This document shows positions 17,580 to 25,049 of a stretch of DNA of 64,000 nucleotides, piece by piece. Below the pieces are notes generated by a model, which was not told the DNA's origin, did no database searches, and worked only from the letters and a program-made list of their open reading frames with translations. The stretch is from Streptantibioticus parmotrematis (GTDB taxonomy: Bacteria; Actinomycetota; Actinomycetes; Streptomycetales; Streptomycetaceae). Made by a program: the position numbers and the translations under genes. The stretch is taken from assembly GCF_019890615.1 (NCBI RefSeq), contig NZ_JAINVZ010000003.1:429299-493298 (forward strand), given 5' to 3'. Position 1 is the first letter of the stretch, and every line of letters begins with the position of its first letter.

Positions 17580-18233
17580 CGTGTCCGGGGCGCGGTGCTC
17601 GCGTTCCCACAACGGATGCTCCCTGCGGGCCCAGGCGCGGGAGACCCAGCCGGTGCGCAGGCCGCGGCGGGCCTCCGGGTCGCGGACCGCCATCCAGACG
17701 TGGCCCGCCACCAGCACGCCGATGACCAGCGCCAGCCAGTCGTGCACGAAGGTCGACCCGGTGCGCCACACCAGCGGGGTCAGCGACGGGAACCACATGA
17801 CGATCCCGGTGCCCAGCATCACCAGCACCGCGCCCGCCACGAACGCCGCGTACAGCTTCTGCCCGGCGTTGAACTTGCCCGCCGGACGCGGCCCCGGCAC
17901 CCGGCGCAGCACCCGGCCGATCCAGCGCCGGTCGTGCACGCCGAAGCGGTTGAGCCGTCCCAGGTCGGCGCGGTAGGCGCGGGAGACGAGACCGGCCAGC
18001 AGCGGCAGCGGCAGGAGCACCCCCGACCACTCGTGCACGGTCACCAACAGCCTGCGCCTGCCGACCAGTTCGGCCAGCGCGGGCAGGTAGAGGAAGGCCG
18101 CGGTGACGATCGCGGTGCCCATCAGCGCGGCGGTGACCCGGTGGATCCACCGCTCGGCGGGCGTGAAGCGGCGCAACTCGCCTGCTGCGGAACGCTCTTC
18201 GGGCGTCCGCCGCGGGTCACGAGGTGGGGGCAT
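17550..18233 (-). CDS. Cytochrome b561/YedZ-like membrane subunit
   Basis: A 227-residue integral-membrane di-heme cytochrome with four predicted helices (about residues 33-55, 62-84, 120-146 and 161-185). Candidate heme-ligand histidines are in WIHRV, VHEWSG, VHDWLA and GHVWMA, matching the cytochrome b/formate-dehydrogenase-gamma pattern. It probably passes quinol electrons to the molybdoenzyme encoded just upstream, whose stop lies 17 bp inside this gene. The C-terminus is Arg-rich and cytoplasmic. The last codons are part of a terminator hairpin. Confidence 0.85.
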   Translation of the reverse strand: MPPPRDPRRTPEERSAAGELRRFTPAERWIHRVTAALMGTAIVTAAFLYLPALAELVGRRRLLVTVHEWSGVLLPLPLLAGLVSRAYRADLGRLNRFGVHDRRWIGRVLRRVPGPRPAGKFNAGQKLYAAFVAGAVLVMLGTGIVMWFPSLTPLVWRTGSTFVHDWLALVIGVLVAGHVWMAVRDPEARRGLRTGWVSRAWARREHPLWEREHRAPDTRQAPGDDPR

Positions 18234-18933
18234 CGTCGCGTCCGTTCGACCGGCCGACCCAGGCGTCGACGTCGTAGCCGTAGTGCTCCCAGTAACCGGG
18301 GATCACCTGATCGGTCACGGTGATCCCGGACAGCCACTTGGCCGACTTGTAGAAGTACATCGGCGCCGCGTACAGCCGCACCGGCCCGCCGTGCGCGGCG
18401 GTCACCGGCTTGTCGTCCATCCCGTAGGCGACCAGCATGTCGGGGCGCCTGGCCTGGTCCAGCGTGAGGCTCTCGCTGTAGACCCCGTCGAAGCAGGTGA
18501 AGCGCAGCGCCTTGGCGCCCGGCTTCACCCCGGCCGCGTCCAGCAGGTCCGACAGCCGCACGCCGGTGAACGCGTAGTGCGGAACGCGCCAGCCGGTCAC
18601 GCACTGCACGTCCCGCACCAGCCGGGTGGGACGCATCGCCCGCAGCTGCGCCAGGCTGTACGTGGCCGGGTGCTCGACCAGGCCGTCGACGGTGAGGCGG
18701 TAGGCCGCGTCGGAGCGGTGCGGGATGGAGTCGGAGACCGAGTAGAAGCGGAATCCGCCGCCACCGGGCAGCAGACCGCTCAGCCCGGTGGGGTCCTTGG
18801 AGGCGATCGAGGCCAGCAGGTTGTCGAGGCCGTTCTGCAGGTAACCGCCGGCGGCGACCCCGGCCGCGCCCAGCCCGAGCATGCCGAGCACCACCCGCCG
18901 CCCGACGGGCGCGCCCTCGCCGTCCTCCACCAT
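18217..18933 (-). CDS. Molybdopterin-dependent oxidoreductase (SuoX/YedY-like)
   Basis: Periplasm-side molybdoenzyme of the sulfite-oxidase fold. A twin-arginine type N-terminus (GRRVVLGMLGLGAAGVAAGG, about residues 11-30) suggests Tat export with or without cleavage. The cofactor domain contains VQCVTGWRV with the Mo-ligand Cys about 110, followed by FTGVRLSDLL and the conserved HGGPVRLYAAPMYFYKSAKW. At 238 residues it lacks the Ig-like dimerisation domain, so it resembles bacterial YedY/MsrP rather than eukaryotic sulfite oxidase. ATG 18933 is used; an upstream in-frame ATG has its purine-rich stretch directly against the codon. It overlaps its membrane cytochrome partner by 17 bp. Substrate (methionine sulfoxide, sulfite or another) cannot be told. 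Confidence 0.85.
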   Translation of the reverse strand: MVEDGEGAPVGRRVVLGMLGLGAAGVAAGGYLQNGLDNLLASIASKDPTGLSGLLPGGGGFRFYSVSDSIPHRSDAAYRLTVDGLVEHPATYSLAQLRAMRPTRLVRDVQCVTGWRVPHYAFTGVRLSDLLDAAGVKPGAKALRFTCFDGVYSESLTLDQARRPDMLVAYGMDDKPVTAAHGGPVRLYAAPMYFYKSAKWLSGITVTDQVIPGYWEHYGYDVDAWVGRSNGRDDAPTS

Positions 18934-19052
18934 GTCCCGATTCGACCACCCTCTCCCCCACCTCGACATCCTCCTCGGGCGGACGTCAGCCTTCCGTAAG
19001 GCTTGTGGTCGCGCCCACGAGGCAGGGAGTGACGGTGCGCGGGTCCCAACGC

Positions 19053-19098
19053 GCCGAGGGCCGTACGCGCGAGCGCTCGCGCGTACGGCCCTCGGCGG
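19053..19098. terminator. 46-bp perfect palindrome, likely strong terminator
   Basis: Every base pairs with its partner around the centre between 19075 and 19076; the ends are CGCCGAGGGCC and GGCCCTCGGCG. It lies about 150 nt past the stop of the SPFH gene and 120 bp before the molybdoenzyme start. The remaining bases of 18934-19247 show no gene. Confidence 0.6.
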
Positions 19099-19247
19099 GT
19101 GGGGGGATCCGCGATGGTTCGAGGGGTTACGGACCTGTGCGGTGTCATGCCGATCGGCGTGGCTGAGTTTCCCAATCCGGCGCGAGGCGGCGCAAGACGC
19201 AACCTGTGAAAAACCTGTGATGGAGACCGGGTGAAGACGGGCCGGGC

Positions 19248-20465
19248 TCAAGCCTCGGGAGGCCGCCCGGTGACCGGATCGGTGCGGTCCGCCGGGTCGA
19301 CCGGCGGCAGCGGGTCGGGCGGCGGCACCGGCGGGGCGGACGGCCCGGTCCCCGGCGGCTCCTGGGGCTCGACGGGGTTGACGGGGTTGACCGGGTCCAC
19401 GGGGTCGCGCAGTTCGGGAACGTCCTCGAAGGCACCGAGCCCCTCGCCAGGACCGGCGCCGTCCTCGTCGCCCTCTCCCGGGGCCGGTCCGAGCGCGGCG
19501 GCGGCCGGGTCGGTCGACTCGCGCAGGGCGGGATCGCCGAGCGCGGGATCGAGGAAGGGGCCGGGGCCGAGGTCGGTACCGAGGGCCGGATCCGCGCCCT
19601 GGGCCGGGTCCGCGTTCAAGGCCGGGTCCGTGTCCTCGGCGGCGGGAGCGACGGCATCCGCAGGAGCCGGGCCACGGGCCGGGGCGGGCGGTTCCTGCTG
19701 CTGGAGCGGCTGGTTCTGTGCCGCCCGCTCCAGGAAGCGCAGCAGTTCCACCGGGAACGGCAGCACCAGCGTGGAGTTCTTCTCGGCCGCGACCGCGGTC
19801 ACCGTCTGGAGCAGCCGCAGCTGGAGGGCGGCCGGCTCGTGGGCCATCGCGGCGGCGGCCTCGGCGAGCTTGCGGGAGGCCTGGAGCTCGGCGTCGGCGT
19901 TGATCACCCGGGCGCGGCGGTCCCGGGCCGCCTCCGCCTGGCGGGCCATCGAGCGCTTCATGCTCTCCGGCAGCGACACGTCCTTGATCTCGACCCGGTC
20001 GATCTGCACGCCCCAGCCCAGCGCCGGGCTGTCGATCATCAGCGCCAGGCCCTCGTTGAGCTTCTCGCGGTTGGACAGCAGGTCGTCCAGGTCGCTCTTG
20101 CCGATGATGGACCGCAGCGAGGTCTGCGCGACCTGGAGCACCGCGAAGCGGTAGTCCTCGACGTTGATGACGGCGTCCACGGGGTGGATGACCTTGAAGT
20201 AGACCACCGCGTCCACCCGGACGGTGACGTTGTCGCGGGTGATGCCCTCCTGGGACGGGATGGGCAGGGTCACGATCTGCATGTTGACCTTGACCAGCCG
20301 GTCGACCCCGGGGACGACCAGCTTGAACCCGGGCGGGCGCACCTCGGACCGCAACCGGCCGAGCCGGAAGACCAGTCCGCGTTCGTACTGTTTGACCACC
20401 CGGGCGCCCGCCAGGAGGTACACGGCGCCGAATGACAGCACCGCCGCCACCACGTCAACGATCAT
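19248..20465 (-). CDS. SPFH/stomatin-like (slipin) membrane protein with disordered tail
   Basis: Membrane-microdomain scaffold of the stomatin family. One N-terminal hydrophobic segment (residues 1-20) precedes the SPFH domain (about 20-215), with hallmark VVKQYERGLVFRLGR, GLVFRLG and SLRSIIGKSDLDDLLSNR. The coiled-coil AEAARDRRARVINADAELQA comes next. From about residue 255 to 405 the chain is low complexity, rich in Pro, Asp, Ala and Gly, with repeated DPAL/DPA and DPVNPVNPVEP units; bacterial slipins usually end soon after the coiled coil. ATG 20465 directly follows a GTG; either could start. No NfeD protease gene is next to it, which is the common partner of slipins. Confidence 0.85.
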   Translation of the reverse strand: MIVDVVAAVLSFGAVYLLAGARVVKQYERGLVFRLGRLRSEVRPPGFKLVVPGVDRLVKVNMQIVTLPIPSQEGITRDNVTVRVDAVVYFKVIHPVDAVINVEDYRFAVLQVAQTSLRSIIGKSDLDDLLSNREKLNEGLALMIDSPALGWGVQIDRVEIKDVSLPESMKRSMARQAEAARDRRARVINADAELQASRKLAEAAAAMAHEPAALQLRLLQTVTAVAAEKNSTLVLPFPVELLRFLERAAQNQPLQQQEPPAPARGPAPADAVAPAAEDTDPALNADPAQGADPALGTDLGPGPFLDPALGDPALRESTDPAAAALGPAPGEGDEDGAGPGEGLGAFEDVPELRDPVDPVNPVNPVEPQEPPGTGPSAPPVPPPDPLPPVDPADRTDPVTGRPPEA

Positions 20466-20565
20466 CACTGCCCCCTGCCGGGCCGATAGCGCACGTGGGC
20501 ACCGCGGGCGGCGGACCCGCCCACGGGATGTCCTGTTTTCACCGTACGCCCCGGTACCGTCGCCG

Positions 20566-21540
20566 TCAGGTGGCCGACGCGTCCCGTCCGTCGGGGGCGG
20601 CGCGCAGCAGCCGCTCGGCGACCTCGCGCAGCCGCGGCGCCAGCTCCGGCGGCTCGTGGATCTCGAACTCGACGCCGAAGAGCGCGATGTAGACGGCGAG
20701 CGCGTCCAACGAGGCGAAGCCGGTGCGCAGCACGCAGCGGGTGTCGTCGACCGCCTCGACGGTGGCGGTCCCCTGCGTGGTGTACTCCGCGATCCGCTCG
20801 GCGGGCGCGTACAGGGTCACCACCGCCTGGTGCCGGTAGACGCCCGAGGTCACCCCGCGTGCCACGTACGCGGCGGCGTCCCGCGGCGGCTCGCGCGGGG
20901 TGAATCGCAGGCCCGTCGGGACCCTGGGGGCCATCCGGTCGACCCGGAAGGTGCGCCAGTCGTCGCGTTCGGTGTCCCAGGCCAGCAGGTACCAGCGGCG
21001 GGCGAGGTGCACCAGGCGGTACGGCTCCACCTCCCGCCTGCCGACCCGCCCGTCGTGGCCGGTGTAGCCGAACCGCAGGCGCTCGTGGTCCCGGCAGGCG
21101 GCGCCGATCGCGGTGAGCACGGCCTGTGCCACGGTGGGGGCGCCCTCCTGCTGCGAGACCGCGATCGCCTCGGTGGCCTGCACCCGGTGCCGCAGCCGGG
21201 AGGGCAGCACCTGCTCCAGCTTGGCCAGCGCCCGGGTCGCGGTCTCCGCCATCCCGGCCACCCCGCCGCTCGCCCCGGTGCGCAGGCACAGGGCGACGGC
21301 CACCGCCTCCTCGTCGTCCAGCAGCAGCGGGGGCAGCTCCGCGCCGGCGCCCAGCCGGTAGCCGCCCGCGGTGCCGGAGGTGGCGTGCACCGGGTAGCCG
21401 AGGCCGCGCAGCCGGTCCACGTCGCGCCGGACCGTGCGGGTGGTCACCTCCAGGCGTTCGGCGAGCTGCGCGCCGGACCACTCGCGGCGAGCCTGGAGCA
21501 GCGAGAGCAGGCGCAGCAGTCGGGCGGAGGTCTCCAGCAT
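20566..21540 (-). CDS. YafY-type HTH-WYL transcriptional regulator
   Basis: A 324-residue regulator with an N-terminal helix-turn-helix (about residues 5-58, WSGAQLAERLEVTTRTVRRD) and a WYL domain in the middle (about 140-220, with the region VEPYRLVHLARRWYLLAW holding the W-Y-L signature), then a C-terminal extension (WCX-like). WYL domains sense nucleic acids or small ligands and often control DNA-damage or defence genes. There is no obvious ribosome-binding site; instead the start codon lies in an 18-bp perfect palindrome, suggesting autoregulation. It stands alone between the SPFH and protease genes. Confidence 0.88.
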   Translation of the reverse strand: MLETSARLLRLLSLLQARREWSGAQLAERLEVTTRTVRRDVDRLRGLGYPVHATSGTAGGYRLGAGAELPPLLLDDEEAVAVALCLRTGASGGVAGMAETATRALAKLEQVLPSRLRHRVQATEAIAVSQQEGAPTVAQAVLTAIGAACRDHERLRFGYTGHDGRVGRREVEPYRLVHLARRWYLLAWDTERDDWRTFRVDRMAPRVPTGLRFTPREPPRDAAAYVARGVTSGVYRHQAVVTLYAPAERIAEYTTQGTATVEAVDDTRCVLRTGFASLDALAVYIALFGVEFEIHEPPELAPRLREVAERLLRAAPDGRDASAT

Positions 21541-21552
21541 GGGCCCATGCTG
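21535..21552. promoter_or_regulatory. 18-bp perfect palindrome over WYL regulator start codon
   Basis: CAGCATGGGCCCATGCTG is self-complementary over 18 bases. The ATG of the WYL regulator (21540-21538 on the minus strand) is inside it. It could be an autoregulatory operator or an mRNA hairpin hiding the start. Confidence 0.45.
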
Positions 21553-21604
21553 CCATCTCTCGCGGACAGAGCCGGTCCGCGAGCGTGGACCGGCAGGCGG
21601 ACGC

Positions 21605-22516
21605 TCAGTCCAGGCTCACGCCGTAGCGCGCGAGGGCGGCGGTGACCGGCTGGTAGTACGTCGTGCCGCCGGTCGCGCAGTCGCCGTTGCCGCCGGAGGT
21701 CAGGCCCAGCGCGGTGTCGCCCGCGACGAGCGGCCCGCCGCTGTCACCCGGCTCGGCGCACACGTCGGTCTGGATCAGCCCGGTCACCACGTCGCCGTCG
21801 CCGTAGTCCACGCTGACGTCCAGCGCGGTGACGGTGCCCCAGCGCACCCCGCTGCTGCTGCCGGCACGCGCGACGCGTTCGCCGACGCGGGGCTCGCCCG
21901 CGCGGACGACGACGCGGCCGTCGACCGTGGTGCGCGGGGCCTGCCGGGCGGGCCCTTCGGCGCGCACCAGCGCGTAGTCGTGCCCGGGGTAGGCCCAGGC
22001 AGCCGTCGTGCCGATCCTGACGGTGCGTTCGGCGTCCGCGTACCAGGTGCGCGCGGCGCGGCCGCAGTGCCCGGCGGTCAGGAAGTACCGGGCGCCGCCA
22101 CGCCGTACGCCGAACCCGAACGAGCAGCGGTACCCGGCGCCGTAGACCGCGCCGCCGCCGGTGGGCACGGGGGCGAGCACTCCGGCGGCACGCTCGATGC
22201 GGACCGCGCCGCCGAACCGGGCGGTCCCGGCGCGCAGCCTCGCGAGCTGGTCGGGGCGGACCCGGGCGTCGGCGGTCACCACGAGCTGTCCGGTCGCGGG
22301 GTCGCCGCTCCAGGCGGTGCCGGGTATGCCCAGCGCCCGTACCGCGGCGGCGACCGCGCCGAGCCCGGCGGCGGCGTACCGCGCGGCGCCCGCGGCCGGG
22401 ACCCCCACGACCGCCCCGGTGGCCAGCAGCGCGGCGGTCGCGGCGGCGGCGACGCGGCGGCCGGCCGGGGCGGGGTGGTCGCGGGGTCCGGTGCGCGGGG
22501 GATGGCGTGGGATCAC
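21605..22516 (-). CDS. Secreted S1-family serine protease (streptogrisin-like)
   Basis: Chymotrypsin-fold extracellular protease made as a preproenzyme. An Arg-containing signal peptide (about residues 20-45) is followed by a short pro-region (about 46-118, with GQLVVTADARV resembling the alpha-lytic-protease pro-fold), then the mature domain. The triad is TAGHC (His 150), GHDYALV (Asp 180) and GDSGGPL (Ser 259). Cysteines 131/151 and 253/280 fit the family disulfides. The GTG at 22516 has GAGGAGG 7 nt upstream. It faces the divergent SepF-like gene across about 640 bp. Confidence 0.9.
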   Translation of the reverse strand: MIPRHPPRTGPRDHPAPAGRRVAAAATAALLATGAVVGVPAAGAARYAAAGLGAVAAAVRALGIPGTAWSGDPATGQLVVTADARVRPDQLARLRAGTARFGGAVRIERAAGVLAPVPTGGGAVYGAGYRCSFGFGVRRGGARYFLTAGHCGRAARTWYADAERTVRIGTTAAWAYPGHDYALVRAEGPARQAPRTTVDGRVVVRAGEPRVGERVARAGSSSGVRWGTVTALDVSVDYGDGDVVTGLIQTDVCAEPGDSGGPLVAGDTALGLTSGGNGDCATGGTTYYQPVTAALARYGVSLD

Positions 22517-23157
22517 TCTGGGCCTCCTCGGCGATGCGGAGGGTCACTGCCGCAGGAGTATTCAGACCACCGGGGGCGTCGTACAAGGGCGCCCCCTCGG
22601 GCGCGCGGCCGCAGGGGCGGCGCACCGGCGCGGCGCGCATCCCGCGCGGCGGGCCGAACGCCGCGGTCCTGCGCCAGGTGCCCGACGTCGCCGACTGAGC
22701 CTCCGTCAGGACCGGGACGATCAGGCCGTCGTAGGGGGTGGCGACCCGGGCGGGCCGAGCGTGGTCGTCGCGCGGCGCCAGGCACAGGCCGCACAGATGG
22801 GCCGGCCGTCCACGAGGTCGCGAGTCCTTCGGAGAGCCGATGACGGCACGGCCTGACGATCCCGAACAACTCTCCCTCAGCGCGTTTCGGCCACGACCGG
22901 CGGGTCATATTACCTGTCCGGGCCCTGGGCCGGACGGCGGCGCTCATTCACTCTCCCGTGCGTCACCGACCGAATTTTTTTTCCATGGCCCGTCACCTTC
23001 CGTATTCCGCCTGCCACCTGACGTGTCGCCACCCGCGCCTGTGCACCAGAACCGTCACGAAACCGTGATGTCAAGGGTTTCCGCTTGGCGCATCATCAGC
23101 ATCATGGACGACCATAGGAGGGCGGACGGTACAGACCGCACGTGAGAGGAGGCGTCC
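22517..23157. other. 640-bp intergenic region without a convincing gene
   Basis: This gap separates the divergent protease and SepF-like genes. The half near the protease is GC-rich; the part from about 22890 on is more A/T-rich (for example a T8 run near 22975) and should hold the promoter of the SepF-like gene. A possible 42-codon frame with one Cys-x-x-Cys motif (22849 to 22721, minus strand) is present but unproven. Confidence 0.5.
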
Positions 23158-23604
23158 ATGGGTTCGGTGCGTAAGGCCAGCGCTTGGCTGGGACTCGTCG
23201 ACGACAGCGGCGACGAGCGGTACTACGACGAGGAGTACACGGACTACGCCGAGGGACCGGTGCCCAGTGACGCCTGGGTGACCGACCCGCGGGTGCGGGT
23301 GGCCGCCGACGCGGCGCAGGAGACCGGCCGCCGGATCGCCACCGTGACCCCGGACGGGTTCCGGGACGCGCGTGGCATCGGCGAGTTGTTCCGCGACGGC
23401 GTCCCGGTGATCGTCAACCTGACCGCGATGGAGTCGTCCGACGCCAAGCGCGTCGTGGACTTCGCGGCCGGGCTGACCTTCGGACTGCGCGGCGACATCG
23501 AGCGCGTCGCCAACCGGGTCTTCCTGCTCACCCCGGCCGAGTACACCGTGGTCAGCGGGGAGAGCGCGGGCCGCGCCTCGGACGGCTTCTTCAACCAGAG
23601 TTGA
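23158..23604 (+). CDS. SepF-like (Sfl) cell-division protein paralogue
   Basis: A 148-residue protein with an acidic, Tyr/Asp/Glu-rich N-terminus ([12 protein letters not shown]) and the SepF/DUF552 core (about residues 75-138), with [20 protein letters not shown] and [10 protein letters not shown]. SepF tethers and bundles FtsZ at the membrane through an N-terminal amphipathic helix ([13 protein letters not shown] here fits). The gene is outside the ftsZ-ylmE-sepF cluster, so it is probably one of the extra SepF paralogues known in Streptomyces (SflA/SflB) that modulate FtsZ, not the canonical copy. Good ribosome site GAGAGGAGGCGTCC before ATG. Transcribed alone. Confidence 0.85.
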   Translation: MGSVRKASAWLGLVDDSGDERYYDEEYTDYAEGPVPSDAWVTDPRVRVAADAAQETGRRIATVTPDGFRDARGIGELFRDGVPVIVNLTAMESSDAKRVVDFAAGLTFGLRGDIERVANRVFLLTPAEYTVVSGESAGRASDGFFNQS

Positions 23605-23657
23605 CCGGGGCGCGCCCCGCCGCCGGGCGATCAGCGCCGCCCGGCGGAAGGCGTCGG

Positions 23658-24845
23658 TCAGCGGAAGGCGTCGAGGCCGGTCAGCGCCTTGCCCAGCACC
23701 AGCTGGTGCATCTCGACCGTGCCCTCGTAGGTGAGCACCGACTCCAGGTTGGTGGCGTGCCGCATCACCGGGTACTCCAGCGAGATCCCGTTGGCGCCGA
23801 GGATCGTGCGCGCGGTGCGGCAGATCTCGATGGCCTCGCGCACGTTGTTGAGCTTGCCGAAGCTGACCTGCTCCGGGCGCAGCCGCCCGGCGTCCATACG
23901 GCGGCCGAGGTGGTGGGCGAGCAGGATGCCCTTGTGCAGTTCCACCGCCATGTCGGCGAGCTTGGCCTGGGTGAGCTGGAAGCCGCCGATCGGGCGGCCG
24001 AACTGCTCGCGGGTGGTGGCGTACTCCAGCGCCGCCTCGAAGCTGGCGCGCGCGGCGCCCATCGCGCCCCACACGATCCCGTACCGCGCGTGGCTCAGGC
24101 AGCTCAAGGGGCCGCGCAGGCCGGTGCCCTCGGGCAGCACGGCGTCGGCCGGCAACCGTACGTCGTCCAGGACCAGTTCGCTGGTGACCGAGGCGCGCAG
24201 GCTCCACTTGTGCTTGATCTCCGGGGCGGAGAAACCGGGGGCGTCGGCCGGGACGACGAAGCCCCTGATGCCCTCGTCGGTGCGGGCCCAGACCACGGCG
24301 ACCCCGGCCACCGAGCCGTTGGTGATCCACATCTTGCGGCCGTTGATCACCCAGTCGCCGCCGTCGCGCTTGGCGTAGGTGGTCATGCCCGCGGGGTCGG
24401 AGCCGTGGTCCGGCTCAGTCAGGCCGAAGCAGCCGATGACCTCGCCGGAGGCCATCCGCGGCAGCCACGCGTTCTTCTGCTCCTCGGAGCCGAAGCGGTG
24501 GATCGCGTACATGGCCAGCGAGCCCTGCACCGACACCAGTGAGCGGATGCCGGAGTCGGCGGCCTCCAGCTCCAGGCAGGCCAGCCCGTACTGCACGGCG
24601 GAGGCACCGGCGCAGCCGTAGCCGGTCAGCGACATCCCGAGCGCCCCGATCGAGCCGAGTTCACGGGCGAGCTCGCGGATGCCGGGCAGCTCGCCGCGTT
24701 CGTACCAGTCGGCGACGTGCGGCAGCACCCGGTCGGCGGCCCAGCGGCGCACGGTGTCGCGCACCGCGAGGTCCTCGTCGCTCAGCAGGTCGTCGATGCC
24801 GAGCGGGTCGCGCGGGTCGAAGGACGGCAGTCCACTGCCACTCAT
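23658..24845 (-). CDS. Acyl-CoA dehydrogenase, glutaryl-CoA dehydrogenase-like
   Basis: FAD enzyme oxidising a CoA thioester at the alpha-beta position. It has the expected 395-residue length and motifs CFGLTEPDHGSDP, KMWITNGSVAG, the Arg of KHKWSLRASVTSELVL, and TREQFGRPIGGFQLTQ. The conserved catalytic Glu is in TYEGTVEMHQLV near the end. The region around YGLACLELEAADSGIRSLVSVQG is characteristic of the glutaryl-CoA dehydrogenase subgroup, but decarboxylating activity cannot be concluded. ATG 24845 has GGAGG 6 nt upstream. No other lysine or glutarate degradation gene is adjacent. Confidence 0.85.
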   Translation of the reverse strand: MSGSGLPSFDPRDPLGIDDLLSDEDLAVRDTVRRWAADRVLPHVADWYERGELPGIRELARELGSIGALGMSLTGYGCAGASAVQYGLACLELEAADSGIRSLVSVQGSLAMYAIHRFGSEEQKNAWLPRMASGEVIGCFGLTEPDHGSDPAGMTTYAKRDGGDWVINGRKMWITNGSVAGVAVVWARTDEGIRGFVVPADAPGFSAPEIKHKWSLRASVTSELVLDDVRLPADAVLPEGTGLRGPLSCLSHARYGIVWGAMGAARASFEAALEYATTREQFGRPIGGFQLTQAKLADMAVELHKGILLAHHLGRRMDAGRLRPEQVSFGKLNNVREAIEICRTARTILGANGISLEYPVMRHATNLESVLTYEGTVEMHQLVLGKALTGLDAFR

Positions 24846-25049
24846 GACGGGCCTCCGCTTTCGGTCACGGCCCGCGGCCGCCCGGCGCCCTGCCGCCGGA
24901 CGATCATCGCAGGTCGTCGCCGACGCTACGGGCCTGGCCGGGCGGCGTAAAGCCCTTCGGGACACGGGTCGCGGGCGTCACACGGCCCGCACGGCTCCCG
25001 TCTGCCGACAGACCCCCGCGCGTCACACCGGTCGCACGGACCGCGCCCC

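Noticed and set aside
22840..23145. Plus-strand small gene with a fair ribosome site before ATG 22840
   Set aside because: Codon third positions are not G/C-biased and the product is rich in Pro/His/Ser without conserved pattern.
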